Below, piece by piece: positions 19,690-31,392 of a DNA stretch of 64,000 nucleotides; position 1 is the first letter of the stretch; every line of letters begins with the position of its first letter. Source of the DNA: Heloderma charlesbogerti (Eukaryota > Chordata > Lepidosauria > Squamata > Helodermatidae). The translations under genes were made by a program, and so were the position numbers. The notes beneath the pieces are model-generated. The model was not told the DNA's origin. It saw nothing but the letters and a program-made list of their open reading frames with translations, and did not search any database. The stretch lies in the NCBI GenBank assembly GCA_026122225.1, contig JANEZZ010001570.1, positions 1,860,001-1,924,000 on the forward strand. Direction: 5' to 3'.

Positions 19690-20135
19690 ATCTGTCCAAT
19701 TTGCTTTCTCTGCATTTGAATTTTTTAAATCTGAAGTTCTTTCCATCTCAAATATGAAGGAATTTTCTAATCTTGGTAAATTCTTATAACAAATGAACGG
19801 AAACAAAATTCTCACCCATCTGCACCACCTCAGTTCACTAGGTACAGCTATTCCAAACCTGGAAAGGATCATGCTGTACCTCCCTGCCATATCACTCTTA
19901 GAGATGAGGCACCATTGAGAAAAAAAAGAGGTAGCTACCCTAATTCAGCACTAACATGAATACACAGGGATTCAAATTTTCAAGAGCTAAGGACTCAAAG
20001 TCCTTGGCCTAATGGATGAATCTTTTCTGGTCCTCCCATGTTCAATTTATTTAAAAAAAAACAACTCTATACCTGATATGAAGAAATTTGCCAATTTGGG
20101 GAAATTCTGATCAAAAATGAACTGAAACAAAATTG
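19690..20135. repeat. Interspersed repeat with internal 310-bp duplication
   Basis: Shares long phrases with 5790-6190, for example TTCTCACCCATCTGCACCA, and AAAGAGGT followed by CCTAATTCAGCAC. The unit start (ATATGAAG with CAATTT or TAATCTTGGTAAATTC) occurs twice, near 19752 and 20075, about 315-330 bp apart. No coding potential. Confidence 0.6.
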
Positions 20136-20900
20136 TCACCTATCGCAAGCCAACACCAGTGTCAACTATCATGTGATCACTCTGGGCGTGTATGGTAACA
20201 TTAAAATACTTACTAGTAAAATTATAGTCATACAGTGAATGTGGTTTATGTGTCGTTATGGTATTAGGAAGTTCGACACTCTTGTCCACCTGCACATAGA
20301 GCAGAATTTCCTGTGGGACTTCTTGTGCTATAGATCAGGGCTGTGTCTCCATGACAATGGAAGGAGAAGCGAATGGAGAAGTACCAGATCTTTTAAAAAG
20401 AATCAGCTTTGCTGCGCTTTGGTCCATGCAGGGCTCCATGAGCGAGTGCTCCACACCATTAAAAAACGCTTCACAGAACATACTTCCTGGTGGGGGGAGG
20501 GGTGGAGTGAATGTTCACCTTCATAGCCTTAGCTTCGAGTGAAACTGGATATATATTAGTCGCCAGATTTTCCTTCCCACATGTCCTCCCGCTTGATGCT
20601 AGATATGACTCAAACATGAGCCTTCCTTATCAATTTTGCAAAATAGACTACAGATTGTAATTGGGGACCATTTGTTCTGGTCCCAGAAAAATAATGTTTG
20701 GGCACTAATAATGTTTTTGATTACCCTTACCCACCTCTGTAAGTTAACTCAAATTATGACGCAAAGGAACTCAGTAGTGCCTACCATAGCCACCAAATAA
20801 GGAAGTGACCTTCAACTTTAATATTTAATGTCTACTCGTTTAACAGGTCCATTTTAACAACAAGCATTACATATTTGCTCACCTCTTATGCCTTTAGAAC
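20136..20900. other. Spacer, no gene seen
   Basis: No domain or repeat that I can name. The 95- and 63-codon frames at 20239-20542 overlap each other and show no recognisable features. Confidence 0.5.
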
Positions 20901-21040
20901 ATAGACAACTTTCTTATAGTGAGTCAGACTATTTGCCTATCTAGTACAGTATTGCCTGCTCTGACTGGCAGTGGTCTTCCAGGGCCAAAGGGCCAAGGCA
21001 GATGTTCTGAAAATATCTAGCATGCCATCTAGCTATGTAT
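20900..21040 (-). repeat. Lizard tRNA-derived SINE, body fragment
   Basis: Contains CTTATAGTGAGTCAGACTAT, CTAGTACAGTATTGCCTGCT and CTGACTGGCAGTGGTCTTCC, the 3' body of a widespread lizard SINE; the related copy at 56195-56395 has the tRNA-like head too. Confidence 0.6.
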
Positions 21041-21394
21041 CCAGATTTGCTTAAGGTAATTACAGGGATGTGGGGAGATAATCCTTATTGGAAATGCTGA
21101 GTGTGGAGAAGGGAGGTTTTTGTCTTTACTTCCCAGCACGATCGGAGCCTCAAGCACCTTACACACATGCACACGCACAACCTCCTGGAATGCAGAGCGA
21201 TTGGCACCAATGGGAATTTTTCTCCTTTGCATTCTAGTTGTGTCTGGAGGCAGGGGGATTATTGCCCAGTCATGCCAGGGATCACCTCCTCTCCCCATGG
21301 GCAGAGTTTGTGACCAAGTTCCCCTTCCATGTGCCTGTAATTAACTTAAAGTAGGATCAAAGTAGGATACAAAACTGCTAGTTCCATGCTACAT

Positions 21395-21540
21395 ATTTTC
21401 ATATAATCTGCTTTGGCCCTCAAACAGAGGTCTTTCACATTATATGCTCCCTAATCCTTTCAAATGGTGATGCTGGGGATTGAACCTGGGACCTTCTATA
21501 TGCAAAGCACGTGCTACTCAGTGCTACAGACAAGGCAGGA
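21395..21540 (-). repeat. Lizard tRNA-derived SINE, head fragment
   Basis: On the minus strand it reads GTAGCACTGAGTAGCACGTG followed by GGTCCCAGGTTCAATCCC, a degraded A box and a clear B box, then the SINE body beginning CAGCATCACC. Confidence 0.6.
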
Positions 21541-21696
21541 ATGTTGAACTTATTAATAGTATGCTATCATCTCATTATTGCATGTAGAATAACATGATTT
21601 TCAATTGTCTACAAAATGGTCTCCAGGTAATGGATAATAGACTTTTTTTTTCAGAATTCTTGCTATTTTTACTGAAATTCCTAAGACACAATAGAC

Positions 21697-22131
21697 TAAG
21701 GGAGCAATCCTATCTAGATAGGCCACCGCCTCCGAAGTCGGAGGTGACCTCCTATCCAAAGCAGGGCAGGAGAAGCATGGAGAGGATCATTTCCTCCAGG
21801 CTTCTGTCACCCTGCTTTTTCGGTTAGACAGCTGATTGCGGCTGTCTAGCCATGGGAGGACAGAGTGGGAAAGGAGACTGCTGTATGACATATTGGATGT
21901 GTCGTACAGACAGTCACGCTCTCCCTACTCCTGAATGCCCCCAGCCACAGCCACACCCCTTTTCGGCCACTCCATGCTCCTCTTGAGAGCGTGGAGAGGA
22001 TGGGGCTGTTCTGTGCTGCCTCAAAGGCAGCGCAGAAGCAGGTGGAGGTTGGTTCTCTGAGGTCGGTTCCCAGAAAACAACATATCCTATGGCCATCTAG
22101 CCACTGTCTAGCAGCCATAGGATTTCTCCCT
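21697..22131. mobile_element. Non-autonomous inverted-repeat element, family I copy 1
   Basis: Starts TAAGGGAGCAATCCTATCTA and ends near CAGCCATAGGATTTCTCCCT. It is largely the reverse complement of 58313-58737, sharing CTTTGGATAGG / CCTATCCAAAGCAGG and the repeated GCGGCTGTCTAG words. A third diverged copy is 54785-55170. No ORF of note. Confidence 0.65.
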
Positions 22132-22216
22132 CCAGCTGCAATTCTATGCACCCTTGCTTGGGAGTAAGCCCCACTGAACTCAGTAGTACTTACTTCTGAG
22201 TAAATGGACATAGGAT
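22132..22216. repeat. Short repeat with GGGAGTAAGCCCCACTGAA
   Basis: ATTCTATGCACCCTTGCTTG, then GGAGTAAGCCCCACTGAACT and ACTTCTGAGTAAATGGACAT. The same pattern occurs in inverted order at 60529-60630, a common reptile MITE-like sequence. Confidence 0.55.
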
Positions 22217-22269
22217 CAAGAAAGTAGTGATATTTTATTCTTTAAAATAAAAGCACACTGAAAATGGTA

Positions 22270-23984
22270 GTTTGCGGTAGGGCTGTGCACCACTTCAGGC
22301 TGAAGCCCGAATAATGAGTCAAAGCGGGCTGCTTCAGTGGTGCCTCAATGTGATACAAGGTGGAGAAGAACAGCAACAAGGCACCCTGAAGTGAAGCAGC
22401 TCGTATATGAAGCATCTCGTCTGACTTGGTGAGTCATTCTGTACAGCCCAGACAGCCTGGTGCCGAAAGTATCAACTTGAGAAAGTTCAGCAAGGGGCTA
22501 AGGATGAGGAGTCGGGAAGGGGAGAGAAGGAAGAGGAGGAGGGAGGGAGCTTTGGCAAATGGAAACTCTAGTTGCCAAATCAGGGCTGAACGTAATCTAG
22601 CAATGTCCAGTCAGTGACAGTGGTGGAGGGGAGAGGGACTGAATAACTGGAGAAAAATGATGACTGTGTTTAGAGACACAGATCATTCTGGTGGTGTTAC
22701 TTAGGGATATGAGAACGCACTCCCATCTGGGTTCTCCAGATGCCTGCCTGCCATGCCCCTACTCCACTTGCTGGTCCTTCCGCCTCCACTGCAATCTCCA
22801 TGTTTTTAAAAAACATGGTGATTGGAAGTCTATGTGCTCATAGACTTAGGGATGTGTGAACTCACCCCTGTCTGGGTTCTCTGGACTCCCGCCCAGCCCC
22901 TGCCCCTGCTTGCCAGTCCCCAGACTGTGCCCAAGCTCCTCCCACTCTCAGCTAGCAGCCCACACTCACCCCAATAGCCTTGTCGAGCTCCGCAGTCAAC
23001 ATTTCTAAAAAAAAAAAAAAAGGCAATCGCAAAAATGGGCATGTTTTTGTAGCATGAAAGTGCCCATTTTTGCAAATGCACAAATTCTCATGTGTGAAAG
23101 GCACATTTTTGCAAAGGCACACATTAGTATGTGTTGAAAATGCACATTTTTTATAAAATACGCATGTTCGCACATATGCAAATATGTGCAGTCACAAAAT
23201 GTGCATTTTCGCATCTGCGCAAATTTGCGCATTTTTGTGATCGCCATTTTGTGATCACAGAGCTCGAGAAGGCTGCCAGGGTAAGTGCAGGCCATTTGCT
23301 GAGCACAGGCAGGGGGCAAGCAGGGCTCAGAGGTGTGGGTAGAAGCAGGTCCACCAGATTCCTGGACTGAATCAGACGCCCGTGCCATCCCTACATAGAC
23401 TTATATGCAATAAGTGCCATGAATCTTGAGTATACATGAGCAGGAGATGGCTAGTGGCAGGGGCGTGCACTGCGCCTCCTTCTCCTCCTCCCTGATCGGC
23501 TGTCAAGGGCAGCCAACCAGCAGTGCGCTATACACCCCAGCCACTACCTAGACATTTCCTTCTCATGAGCAGGAGATGGCAACAGTCCTTGACAGCCAAG
23601 CAGGCAGGAGAAAGAGGAGGCATGGTAAAGCTCTTTGCTTTGAGGGTTTTTGTGGAAAAAATACATTTTAGCTGCATCTAGCACAAAAACTACTGGGCCA
23701 AACTGTCTGAAATTTGGCAGGTTAGATCCCCTCCATGGGGGCAGTGAGGCCTCCAATCTTCATGTATTTATCATGAAAACTGAAAAAGTTATGGCCATTT
23801 GTGTTTTCCCATGAAGTCAGCAGGAAAACACCTACACCAAGTGATCTGGATATCTGAATCTCGCTTCAGATCTTAGTCTGAGCAGAGAGGGTCCAAACTG
23901 ATCTGAGTCAAAGTGAGGCTGATTCAGAGGGTCCAAAGCAGCATCCGAGCCAAGCGCGGGGCCCATGCACAGCCTTAGTTTGTA
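22270..23984. mobile_element. hAT-like element G, 22278-23976, with its target duplications
   Basis: Ends are TAGGGCTGTGCA (22278) and TGCACAGCCTTA (23976), true inverted repeats, flanked by GTTTGCGG and GTTTGTAG (six of eight identical). The target was itself an inverted repeat: CACTGAAAATGGTAGTTTGC at 22257-22276 faces GCAAACTACCATTTTCAGTG at 24017-24036. Inside lies a separate hAT-like element F. No transposase. Confidence 0.7.
22847..23393. mobile_element. hAT-like foldback element F nested in G
   Basis: 547 bp from TAGGGATGTGTG to GTGCCATCCCTA with a perfect 8-bp duplication, CATAGACT, at 22839-22846 and 23394-23401. The core (23020-23250) is an imperfect inverted repeat rich in TGCGCATTTTTG and CACATTTTTGCAAA words. 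A shorter related piece (about 22703-22838) lies immediately to the left and begins TAGGGATATGAG. Confidence 0.8.
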
Positions 23985-24036
23985 GTACGTATGGTATGGC
24001 CAACATGTTATGTACTGCAAACTACCATTTTCAGTG

Positions 24037-25420
24037 CTGTGCAGTATCCTTTCTCAAAAGCTTTTACTCCAAGTGGAAGGGTTTTCTTCAATGGTCCTCA
24101 TGAAGCCATTCATGTTCTCTCTTTATTCACAAAATGTCTGTGCAAACTCTTATGGCACTATTTGGTTTGCTGACCAAATATTCACTTTAAAAACTGTAGT
24201 TCCTATTATTTTCTCTGGGATTTGTGTGATCACTTGGCTACCAGGTTTATGTCAGTAGGAAAGAACATAAATGAACATTTTGGGAAAATGAAGCAAATAC
24301 TATTTTAAAAATGAAAGCAGTTGGAGGGAGGCAGAAACAATCATTTCAGTTCTAAAATAGTCTTAGTAATGATATCTATTTTAAATGCATATATTTAGAT
24401 GAGAAGGTCACTTTTTCCTTTGCAACAAGTGTGTTGAGTGTATTTCATGACATCTCCACAGACTGTGACAGCTGCTCAGATTAGCATGATGCTACCATAT
24501 TGTAAAATGATGATTCAGATGCAGGTCTTGATATATTACTTCTAAATGCTGCAGTCCCATGGCAACCTTCTCTTATGCTACTTACGGGCAAGTACAAGAA
24601 TAAATTACTGATGCTGCTGTTGGGAAGCCATTGTAACTTCAGTGTTGACATCCTATTTATCCCCTGTTGAGAAAAAAGGAATTTCCCTGCATTTTGTGTA
24701 TTGAAATGATGAATTATAACTGTTAAGCAAAAATGTAATGCATATGTTCCAGCTACCTAGCAGACAAATTACCATTATGCTAGGTGAGTAATACTTTATA
24801 AACCCATTTGTCACGCAGGATAGGTGTCATATACAATCTGATTCATTGTGTTTAATATATTAAGTAAAACTTACTCTGTGTTTTTTCTTCCCCCCAGTGC
24901 ATAGAAGCTCACTGAAAAGTATTTTCTCAAAAGTAGTTGATGTCTCTGGATACTTGCAAGAAGCCTTTTGAATTAGCATTGGGAAACAAGTAACTTCTAG
25001 GTTTCTCCTACAATTCAAAGAAAATGTAATATTACCTTTGTAAAGCCAATGCTGTTTAACATGCTTTAAATAGAGTAGAATATGCCAGTGACACATACCA
25101 GGAGCTGCAGAAACCCACAAGTAGAGAGCTAGAATCAAGTGGTGCAGGCTGAATAGAATCCCACTTCTAGTCAGTTATTAATTGCTTTGTCTACTTGATG
25201 CCATCCTTCCTGTTTCACAATAATGAGACAGTAATGATTCTGTTTAGGGATGGGATGATTATTCAAAATGGAATGCTCAAATATATGATCACACCTTCTT
25301 GAATTGGAACAGCCCCAGTCTGAGACGAATATAGCCTCCCCTTGCACAGGCCTTTGCTCGAATTAGAGCTTGCTACTCTCTGACCTCCCTGTCACTCATC
25401 TCCCCCTTCCAAAAGCAAAA
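24037..25420. other. AT-rich spacer, no gene seen
   Basis: Only short frames (under 95 codons), none with a recognisable domain. No repeat I can name. Confidence 0.55.
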
Positions 25421-25680
25421 GAATCATAGAATAGTAGGGTTGGAAGGGGCCTACAAGGCCATCAAGTCCAACCCCCTGCTCAATGCAAGAATCCAAGCCA
25501 GAGCATCCCTGACAGATGGCTGTCCAGCCTCATCTTGAACGCCTCCAGTGTGGGAGAACCCACCACCTCCCTAGGTAATGGGTTCCATTGTCGAATTGCT
25601 CTAACAGTTGGGAAGTTTTTCCTGAGGTTCAGCCGGAATCTGGCTTCCTGTAACTTGAGCCCATTATTCCTCTCTGTGAA
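25421..25680 (-). mobile_element. CR1 3' end fragment
   Basis: GAATCATAGAATAGTAGGGT at the left is the inverse of the CR1 terminus. Then follow CCTACAAGGCCATCAAGTCC, CAGCCTCATCTTGAACGCCT and CTGGCTTCCTGTAACTTGAG, the 3' UTR and last codons. A 5'-truncated copy. Confidence 0.92.
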
Positions 25681-27149
25681 GGCTGTCCTTGGAGAAGGTT
25701 GAGGTGATAGCAGGTGGCAGAGGGCTCACTGAGCACAGGGGAGGTCCCATTGGGCCTCTACTAAGTGGCAGCTGATTCATAGACTGTCTTTTCCTGCAAG
25801 AGATCACAGGAACTGGTGATGAGGAATGGGTGAGAAATCACCTCTGTTGAGGGTTTTAAAAAAAACTTGGGTGATGCTGGGAGTTGTAAGACTTCTTTTC
25901 TAAACATGCTTAGGATTGCACCCTTAGTGAGCCAGAACAGAGGATTCATTCCCAAATCTACATTTTTGTGTGCTTCCCGACGCAGCTCATCACAGGAAAA
26001 TGTGCATCAAATGTGCATATTTGAGAAAAGTGGACCCAAAGCTGCATTTCAGTAGTGTAAAGTACTGGGGGGAAATGTGCACGATTAAAAATGTGCACAA
26101 GAATGCATACATTAATGCATACATTACAGAAAAAAAATTAAGTACACATTTACAATATATATATTTACAATATTACTACTATATTGTGGTGGTGGTGGTG
26201 GTGGTGGTGGTGGTGATGATGATGATATGAAAGCTTATGCAGAAACGCGTTGGAATGTGCTTGACCTTAAAAAATTGACTATCTCAGCAAGACCGAGATT
26301 GACAGATCCCTCCCACCTTAGGCTTGATCCGTGATCTCTAGCAGGAAATGATGTTCTGTGTATCATTTGCTTCTGGGAAGAGGACCCTGGGCAGCTGTCA
26401 TTGCTGCAAATGACACACAGGCCATAATTTACTGCTGGGGATTATGGGGCTTGTAGTCAAGCCTCATGTTTCCCTACTGGAAAGAGATACATCAAATGTA
26501 AGCTGATGTAGCAGGGTTTCCAGACTCTTTACCTGAACCTATTTTCCTTAGGATACCCTCCTCTTCAGGGGTGGGTTTTGTCCAGCTCAAGTCACAACTG
26601 GAGAAATCCTGAGACTGGCTTATAATGATGAGAGTACAATCTTAACATGTGATAATAACACAGAGAGCAAGCAGAGGGTGTTTTTCTTCATATACTGCAT
26701 ACTTATGGAATTAATTGCCAACAGCTGCAATGATGATCATTAGCGCTGTTGATTTTTACAAGGGTTTCAATAAATTCAAGAAGAATATTAACTATCACAA
26801 CTGAAGAAAGGACTCTCCATACTCATGGGTAGTATATTTCTGATTACCAGATGCTGAGGTCAAATAGGAGAGGATGGCTCTCAATATACTATTGTGAGCT
26901 TCGTGGAACATCTGAATGGCCATTGCAAAAAACAACAACACTGGACAATATCATTATTTGATCTGACCCAGCAACCATCTGATAATTTGCATGAGAGTTT
27001 CTTGCTATTTGTTACATGGAAAAGCTTTCCATAATATATGGAACGTGTGATGGTTGAAAGCCCTTCAGATGACCATATACAATCTCAGAATGCATGAGTG
27101 AAATTGTTAACTGGAAAGCATACTTACGCCAAATTTTCTGCATGTAGAA
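25681..27149. other. Spacer with a (GGT)n(GAT)n microsatellite, no gene
   Basis: Contains the inverted-repeat scrap at 25888-25931 (CATGCTTAGGATTGCACCCT), a stretch of ATGTGCAT/ATGTGCAC words (25990-26135) and the microsatellite at 26188-26227. No coding region is supported. Confidence 0.55.
26188..26227. repeat. (GGT)n/(GAT)n microsatellite
   Basis: About nine GGT units followed by GAT units, 40 bp in total. Confidence 0.9.
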
Positions 27150-27236
27150 TAGGGATGGGTGAGAAATTCATTTAGTTTGCATTTCAGTGCGAATTTACCA
27201 AATCTGCACTTCCTGAACCTAAATATGAACCGGAAC

Positions 27237-27840
27237 TAGGGATGTATGAATTCCTTACCTTGCCATCCGCGGGGGGTCCACTGAGGGAGGAGGTGATCCA
27301 TTCCTCCTCCCCGGAATCCTCACCGGCCGGCTCCGCTCCGCTTCACGTTGACTCCACGGAGCCACTGGCCGGCTCCGAAGCCCCAGTGATACAGCCGCCA
27401 TTGCCGTATCGCTGGATGGACTGATGGGCTATGGACGCAAATGGCGTCTGCTACACCATTTGCATCCCTGCTGTTTGATGTGATAGGCTACATAAATCCT
27501 TATGTAGCCTATCGCGCGAAGGAACAGGGACGCAAATACGCCATTTGCATACCTGTTTTTTCACGCATTAGGCTACATAAAGATTTACATAGCCTATCAT
27601 GTCAGAGACCAGGGACACAAATGGCATAGCAGATGCCATTTGTGCCCATAGTCTGTCAGTCCATCCAGCAATATGGCAATGGCAGCCGTATCGCTGGGGC
27701 TTCAGAACCGGTGGCAGGCAGGATTCAGTCAGTGAGGACTTCACAACGTAGGACATCTGATTCTCCACAGACTTTGGGGGACTGGATTCTACTGAATCCG
27801 GCCTCATTGGGGTCCATGAAGGATTTGTCCAACATCCCTA
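27237..27840. mobile_element. Palindromic hAT-like element D
   Basis: 604 bp, from TAGGGATGTATG to CCAACATCCCTA, flanked by ACCGGAAC (27229-27236) and ACCAGAAC (27841-27848), seven of eight identical. Most of it (about 27385-27705) is an inverted repeat: GCCATTGCCGTATCGCTGG faces its inverse, then GCAAATGGC words, then two palindromes with GGCTACATAAA cores. It is a third version of the same modular design as A/C and B/E. It sits in a sequence that starts TAGGGATGGG at 27150, probably an older element of the same group. Confidence 0.8.
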
Positions 27841-27864
27841 ACCAGAACATAGTTTGCCGTAAAC

Positions 27865-28731
27865 TAGGGTTGGCGGAGAATTTCTCCCCGAAACTTCAGG
27901 GGGCCGAGCGCCAACATGTTCGGCCCCCCGAACAAGTTTCGGGGAGAAATTCTCCGCACCCCCCCACCCCCCGCACCCACCCCCGGGACGGGACTTACCT
28001 TTGGCGAATGTCCCTCCCGGCCGGTGGTTCGGCGGGTCTTCGTCCGGGGCGGGAGCGGCAGCCGCCGCCGCCGCCATTCCAATCAAAGAAAAAAAAATGC
28101 CCCCGTGATAGGCTACGTGATGATTAACGTAACCTATCACGGCTAGATTTGCAAAGTCAGCCGTGATAGGCTACGTAAATCGTCACGTAGCCTATCACGG
28201 GTGACTTAAAAAAAAAAAAAAAAGCGCGTACAGATAATGGCGGCCCCCATAGGGAGCCACCATTCCCATTCCTTATTTGGTCGCTGTAGTCTACATAAAG
28301 GTTTACGTAGACTACAGCGACCAAATAAGGAACGCGAATGGCGGCTCCCTATGGGGGCCACCATTTGCGTACGCGCTTTTTTTTTTTTACGTCACCCGTG
28401 ATAGGCTACGTGACAATTTACGTAGCCTATCACAGCTAGATTTGCAGATCTAGCCGTGATAGGCTACGTTAATCGTCACGTAGCCTATCACGGGGGCGTT
28501 TGTTTTTTTTAAAAAACTTTTTAGTTCGTGGCCGGGCAAGGCGAGGCGCCTCCTCCCTGGCCTGAATTTCGGCCGGGCGAGGCGGGAAGCCTCCCCCCCG
28601 GCCTGAATTTTGGCCGGGCGAGGCGGGAAGCCTCCCCCCCCCGGCCTGAACTTCGCGGGGGGAGCAGCAAAGTGCCTCCCCTCCACCGCGAAAAGCTTCG
28701 AGGACAGGTAAGGGACTTTCGTGCACCCCTA
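27865..28731. mobile_element. Palindromic hAT-like element E
   Basis: 867 bp, from TAGGGTTGGCGG to GTGCACCCCTA, with a perfect 8-bp duplication CCGTAAAC at 27857-27864 and 28732-28739. Same family as element B: a left terminal hairpin, GATAGGCTACGT palindromes at both sides, and a central GTAGTCTACATAAA/TTTACGTAGAC palindrome between CGGCTCCCTATGGGGGCC arms. Only one central palindrome is present where B has two. It lies 24 bp from element D. Confidence 0.85.
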
Positions 28732-29229
28732 CCGTAAACATGAACCAGAATGCTCTTTGCCATAGAAATTTGTACATTTCTGAAGTTTGTGATGAAGTCT
28801 GCAAAAAAAAGAAGAGCGGAATACATGCACTTGAAACAGTGTGCACAAAAGCTATGTATAATTCTAGAAATGCCCTCACCCCGGCGCCAGCTTGTCTGGC
28901 TGAAAGGGGGGGGGCCATTGCGGGCGGGTGGGGTGACAAGATGTAGGGGCCTCTGATTGGTGCACCCCAGTGGCACCACCATGCAGGAAGGGGCAGGCTG
29001 AACTGCCTTAAACTCAGCTCCCCCTCCCAATCTCAGTTCTCTGGCTCGACGCAGCTAGAGAGAACTACAGCTCTGCTGAGAAACAACGAAGAACACCTTC
29101 ATGCTGGACACCGGCTTCGTCGTCATTCCAGCCACTTGAACTCCACGTGCTATCAGCGCGCCCAAAGCTTCACTGCCACGGCTCGATGCACCTGCTGCGG
29201 CTCCGGGTTTGCCGGTGTTCGCGGCAGGG

Positions 29230-30520
29230 GCACACATTGGTTTGTTACCATGCAAGGACCCCAGCGGTTGCGGTGTCAATGCACCCGCCCCCTCCTTCTC
29301 CTCGCTCCCGAGGGCTCGGCGTGCCTGCTGCGGCTCCTGCCTTGCAGGCAGCCACGGCGGAGGCCCTCCGGTTTGGACGCCGCCCCCTCCACGGCCGGCA
29401 CTTGTCACACTGGCGGGGGTGCCAGCCGCTGCACCGGCAGCGCACTCCCAGGGGTGGCGCCTGTTGCCCCTACTCCTCGAGCGCGGCCCCTCCGGACGAG
29501 GCTTGCCCTCGCTCCCCCTTTCTTGCCTCCTTGGGCGGTTGTGCGCGGGTGCCGCCCCCTCAGCCGGCGCTTGCAGCCCAACGGGGAAACACCTCTAATG
29601 AGCTCCCCTGCTGAGGCGCCCACGCTCCCGGCGGCCGAACGCCCGCTCCGTCTCGGCCCCGGGGTTGCCGGTCCTCGCTGCGGGGGCGCGTGTGTGCGTG
29701 CGCCGCTCCCTCGGCCGGCGCTCGCCACTCGCCGAAAGCCCCAGTGGCTGTGCCGGCCTGCCCCCGGGCGCGGCGCCTCCTGGTGCGCTCCCCTGTTGGG
29801 GTGCCCGCTGTCCCGGTGGCCACGCGCCTGCTCCGCCGCGGCCCCGGGGTTGCCGGCGGTCACGGCAGGAGCGCGTGTGTGAGGGCGCCGCTTCCTCGGC
29901 CGGTGCTTGCAGCCCAGCGGCTGTGCCGGTGCACGCCCGGGCGCAGCGCCTCCTGGTGTGCTCCCCTGTTGGGGCGCCCGCTGTCCCGGCGGCCGTGCGC
30001 CTGCTCCGCCGCGGCCCTGGGGTTGCCGGCGGTCGCAGCGGGAGCGCGTGTGCGAGGGCGCCGCTTCCTTGGCTGGTGCTTGCCACCCAGCGGCTGTGCC
30101 GGTGCACGCCCGGGCGCGGCGCCTCCTGGTGCGCTCCCCTGCTGGGGCGCCCACGCTCCCGTCGGCCGCGCGCCCGCTCTGCCGCAGCTCCGGGGTCACC
30201 AGAGGTTGCGGCGGGGGCGCGGGTACGGGGGCACCGCTTCCTTGGCTGGTGCTTGCCACCCGGTGGATGTGTGGGTGCGTGCCCGAGCGCGGCGCCTCCT
30301 CGTCCACTCCCCTGCCCGGGCACCTGCGCCGGTTGTGTTGGTACGCACCCGTGCGCGACGCTTCCTTGTGTGATCCCCTCCTGGGGTGCCCGCCCTCCCC
30401 CTTATCGCTTCTAAAGGCAGTTGACATGCACCTTAGCTGCCCTGGCCCCGGGGTCGCGGGTGCTCGCGGTTGAAACACATGTGCGCGTGCGCTGCCTCTC
30501 AGCCGGCGCTTGCTGCCCTG
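29230..30520. repeat. GC-rich tandem array, 173-bp period
   Basis: The phrase GCGCCTCCTGGTGCGCTCCC, or close variants, begins at 29773, 29946, 30119 and 30292, exactly 173 bp apart each time. More diverged units extend on both sides. CpG dinucleotides are abundant and little decayed. The period is not a multiple of three, so the long overlapping frames on both strands (up to 444 codons) are by-products of base composition. Confidence 0.85.
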
Positions 30521-30844
30521 GCATGAGTGATGGCAGCTGTGCCTGTGCACTCCCGGGTGCGGTGGAGATCGGTCTGCCCCCTTGCTGGGACGGCGGCTAA
30601 GCGCCCACCCCTCTGGGGGTCGCACGAGCCCAGGCGCCAAGCAAATCGGTGCCGGCTCTTGCTGCCCCCGGGCGCTCGCAGCGGCAGCACGTGCATCCCC
30701 CCCAAAAAAACCCACACGAAAATAAACAAAACAAAACAAAAATAACCACCTTGGGGTGCTGCGCTCGGGAGCGGCTCCCGTGGCCGCGGGCCCTTGCTGC
30801 GCCTCTTGGGCACCGGGCTTGCAGCAGGTGGCAACTGCGCCCTC

Positions 30845-30910
30845 TTCAAAGCTACTGCATGGTAGTAGCTAGAGCATCGGACTGGGACTTGAGACACCCA
30901 GGTTCTAGTC
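30845..30910 (+). repeat. Possible tRNA-like SINE head scrap
   Basis: GGTAGTAGCTAGAGCATCGG and CACCCAGGTTCTAGTCTCC resemble the A and B boxes of the SINE at 51484. Only about 65 bp match, and it lies inside the old Ngaro copy. Confidence 0.35.
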
Positions 30911-31392
30911 TCCTTTCCAGTGACATCGTTAGGGCTGGAGCTCCTGCTGGGCATGCAGAAGGTTCCATGTCCAGTCCCTGGCATTTCCTGGTAGGGTTAG
31001 AAAACCCCTATCTGAACCCCTGCAGAGCCACTGGGGGGGGGCACAGATTCTCCACCCCTTCCCTATAAGCTAATAATGTAAATGGCTAGACACACGGTGT
31101 CTTAAATGTGCACACACACAGCCATACAGAAAAAGGATCCATGTTTTGCGCTTAGCTCTCTAGCCGCTACCAGACACAGAGGGTGCCCCTCCTGTCTAGC
31201 GGTAGCGGCAGCACTGCTGCCTGTTGTCTGGGGTGCCCAGTGTGTAGCTCACTGGAACCTCCTGTTATGTGCTCTGCCCCCTCCTGCATTTACTTCTAGG
31301 AGTGGTGGCGGGTGTGTTGGACTGGGTCCTGGGACCCGAGCCCCTGCTTCTTCTTGCCAATGTAGTGCCAAGATCAACTCACTTTCTACATC

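Noticed and set aside
23000..23260. Repeated CACATTTTTGCAAA words considered as an origin or binding-site cluster
   Set aside because: They form the arms of the inverted repeat inside hAT-like element F, flanked by a perfect 8-bp duplication, which explains them.
1..28740. Palindromic arrays considered as a CRISPR-like or bacterial regulatory array
   Set aside because: The units are not direct repeats with unique spacers. They lie inside transposon ends with target duplications, in a vertebrate-type repeat context.
29405..30739. 444-codon open frame on the minus strand, with long open frames on both strands nearby
   Set aside because: It lies across the 173-bp GC-rich tandem array. The period is not a multiple of three, several frames are open at once, and the peptide is low-complexity Arg/Ala/Gly/Pro. 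It is composition, not a gene.
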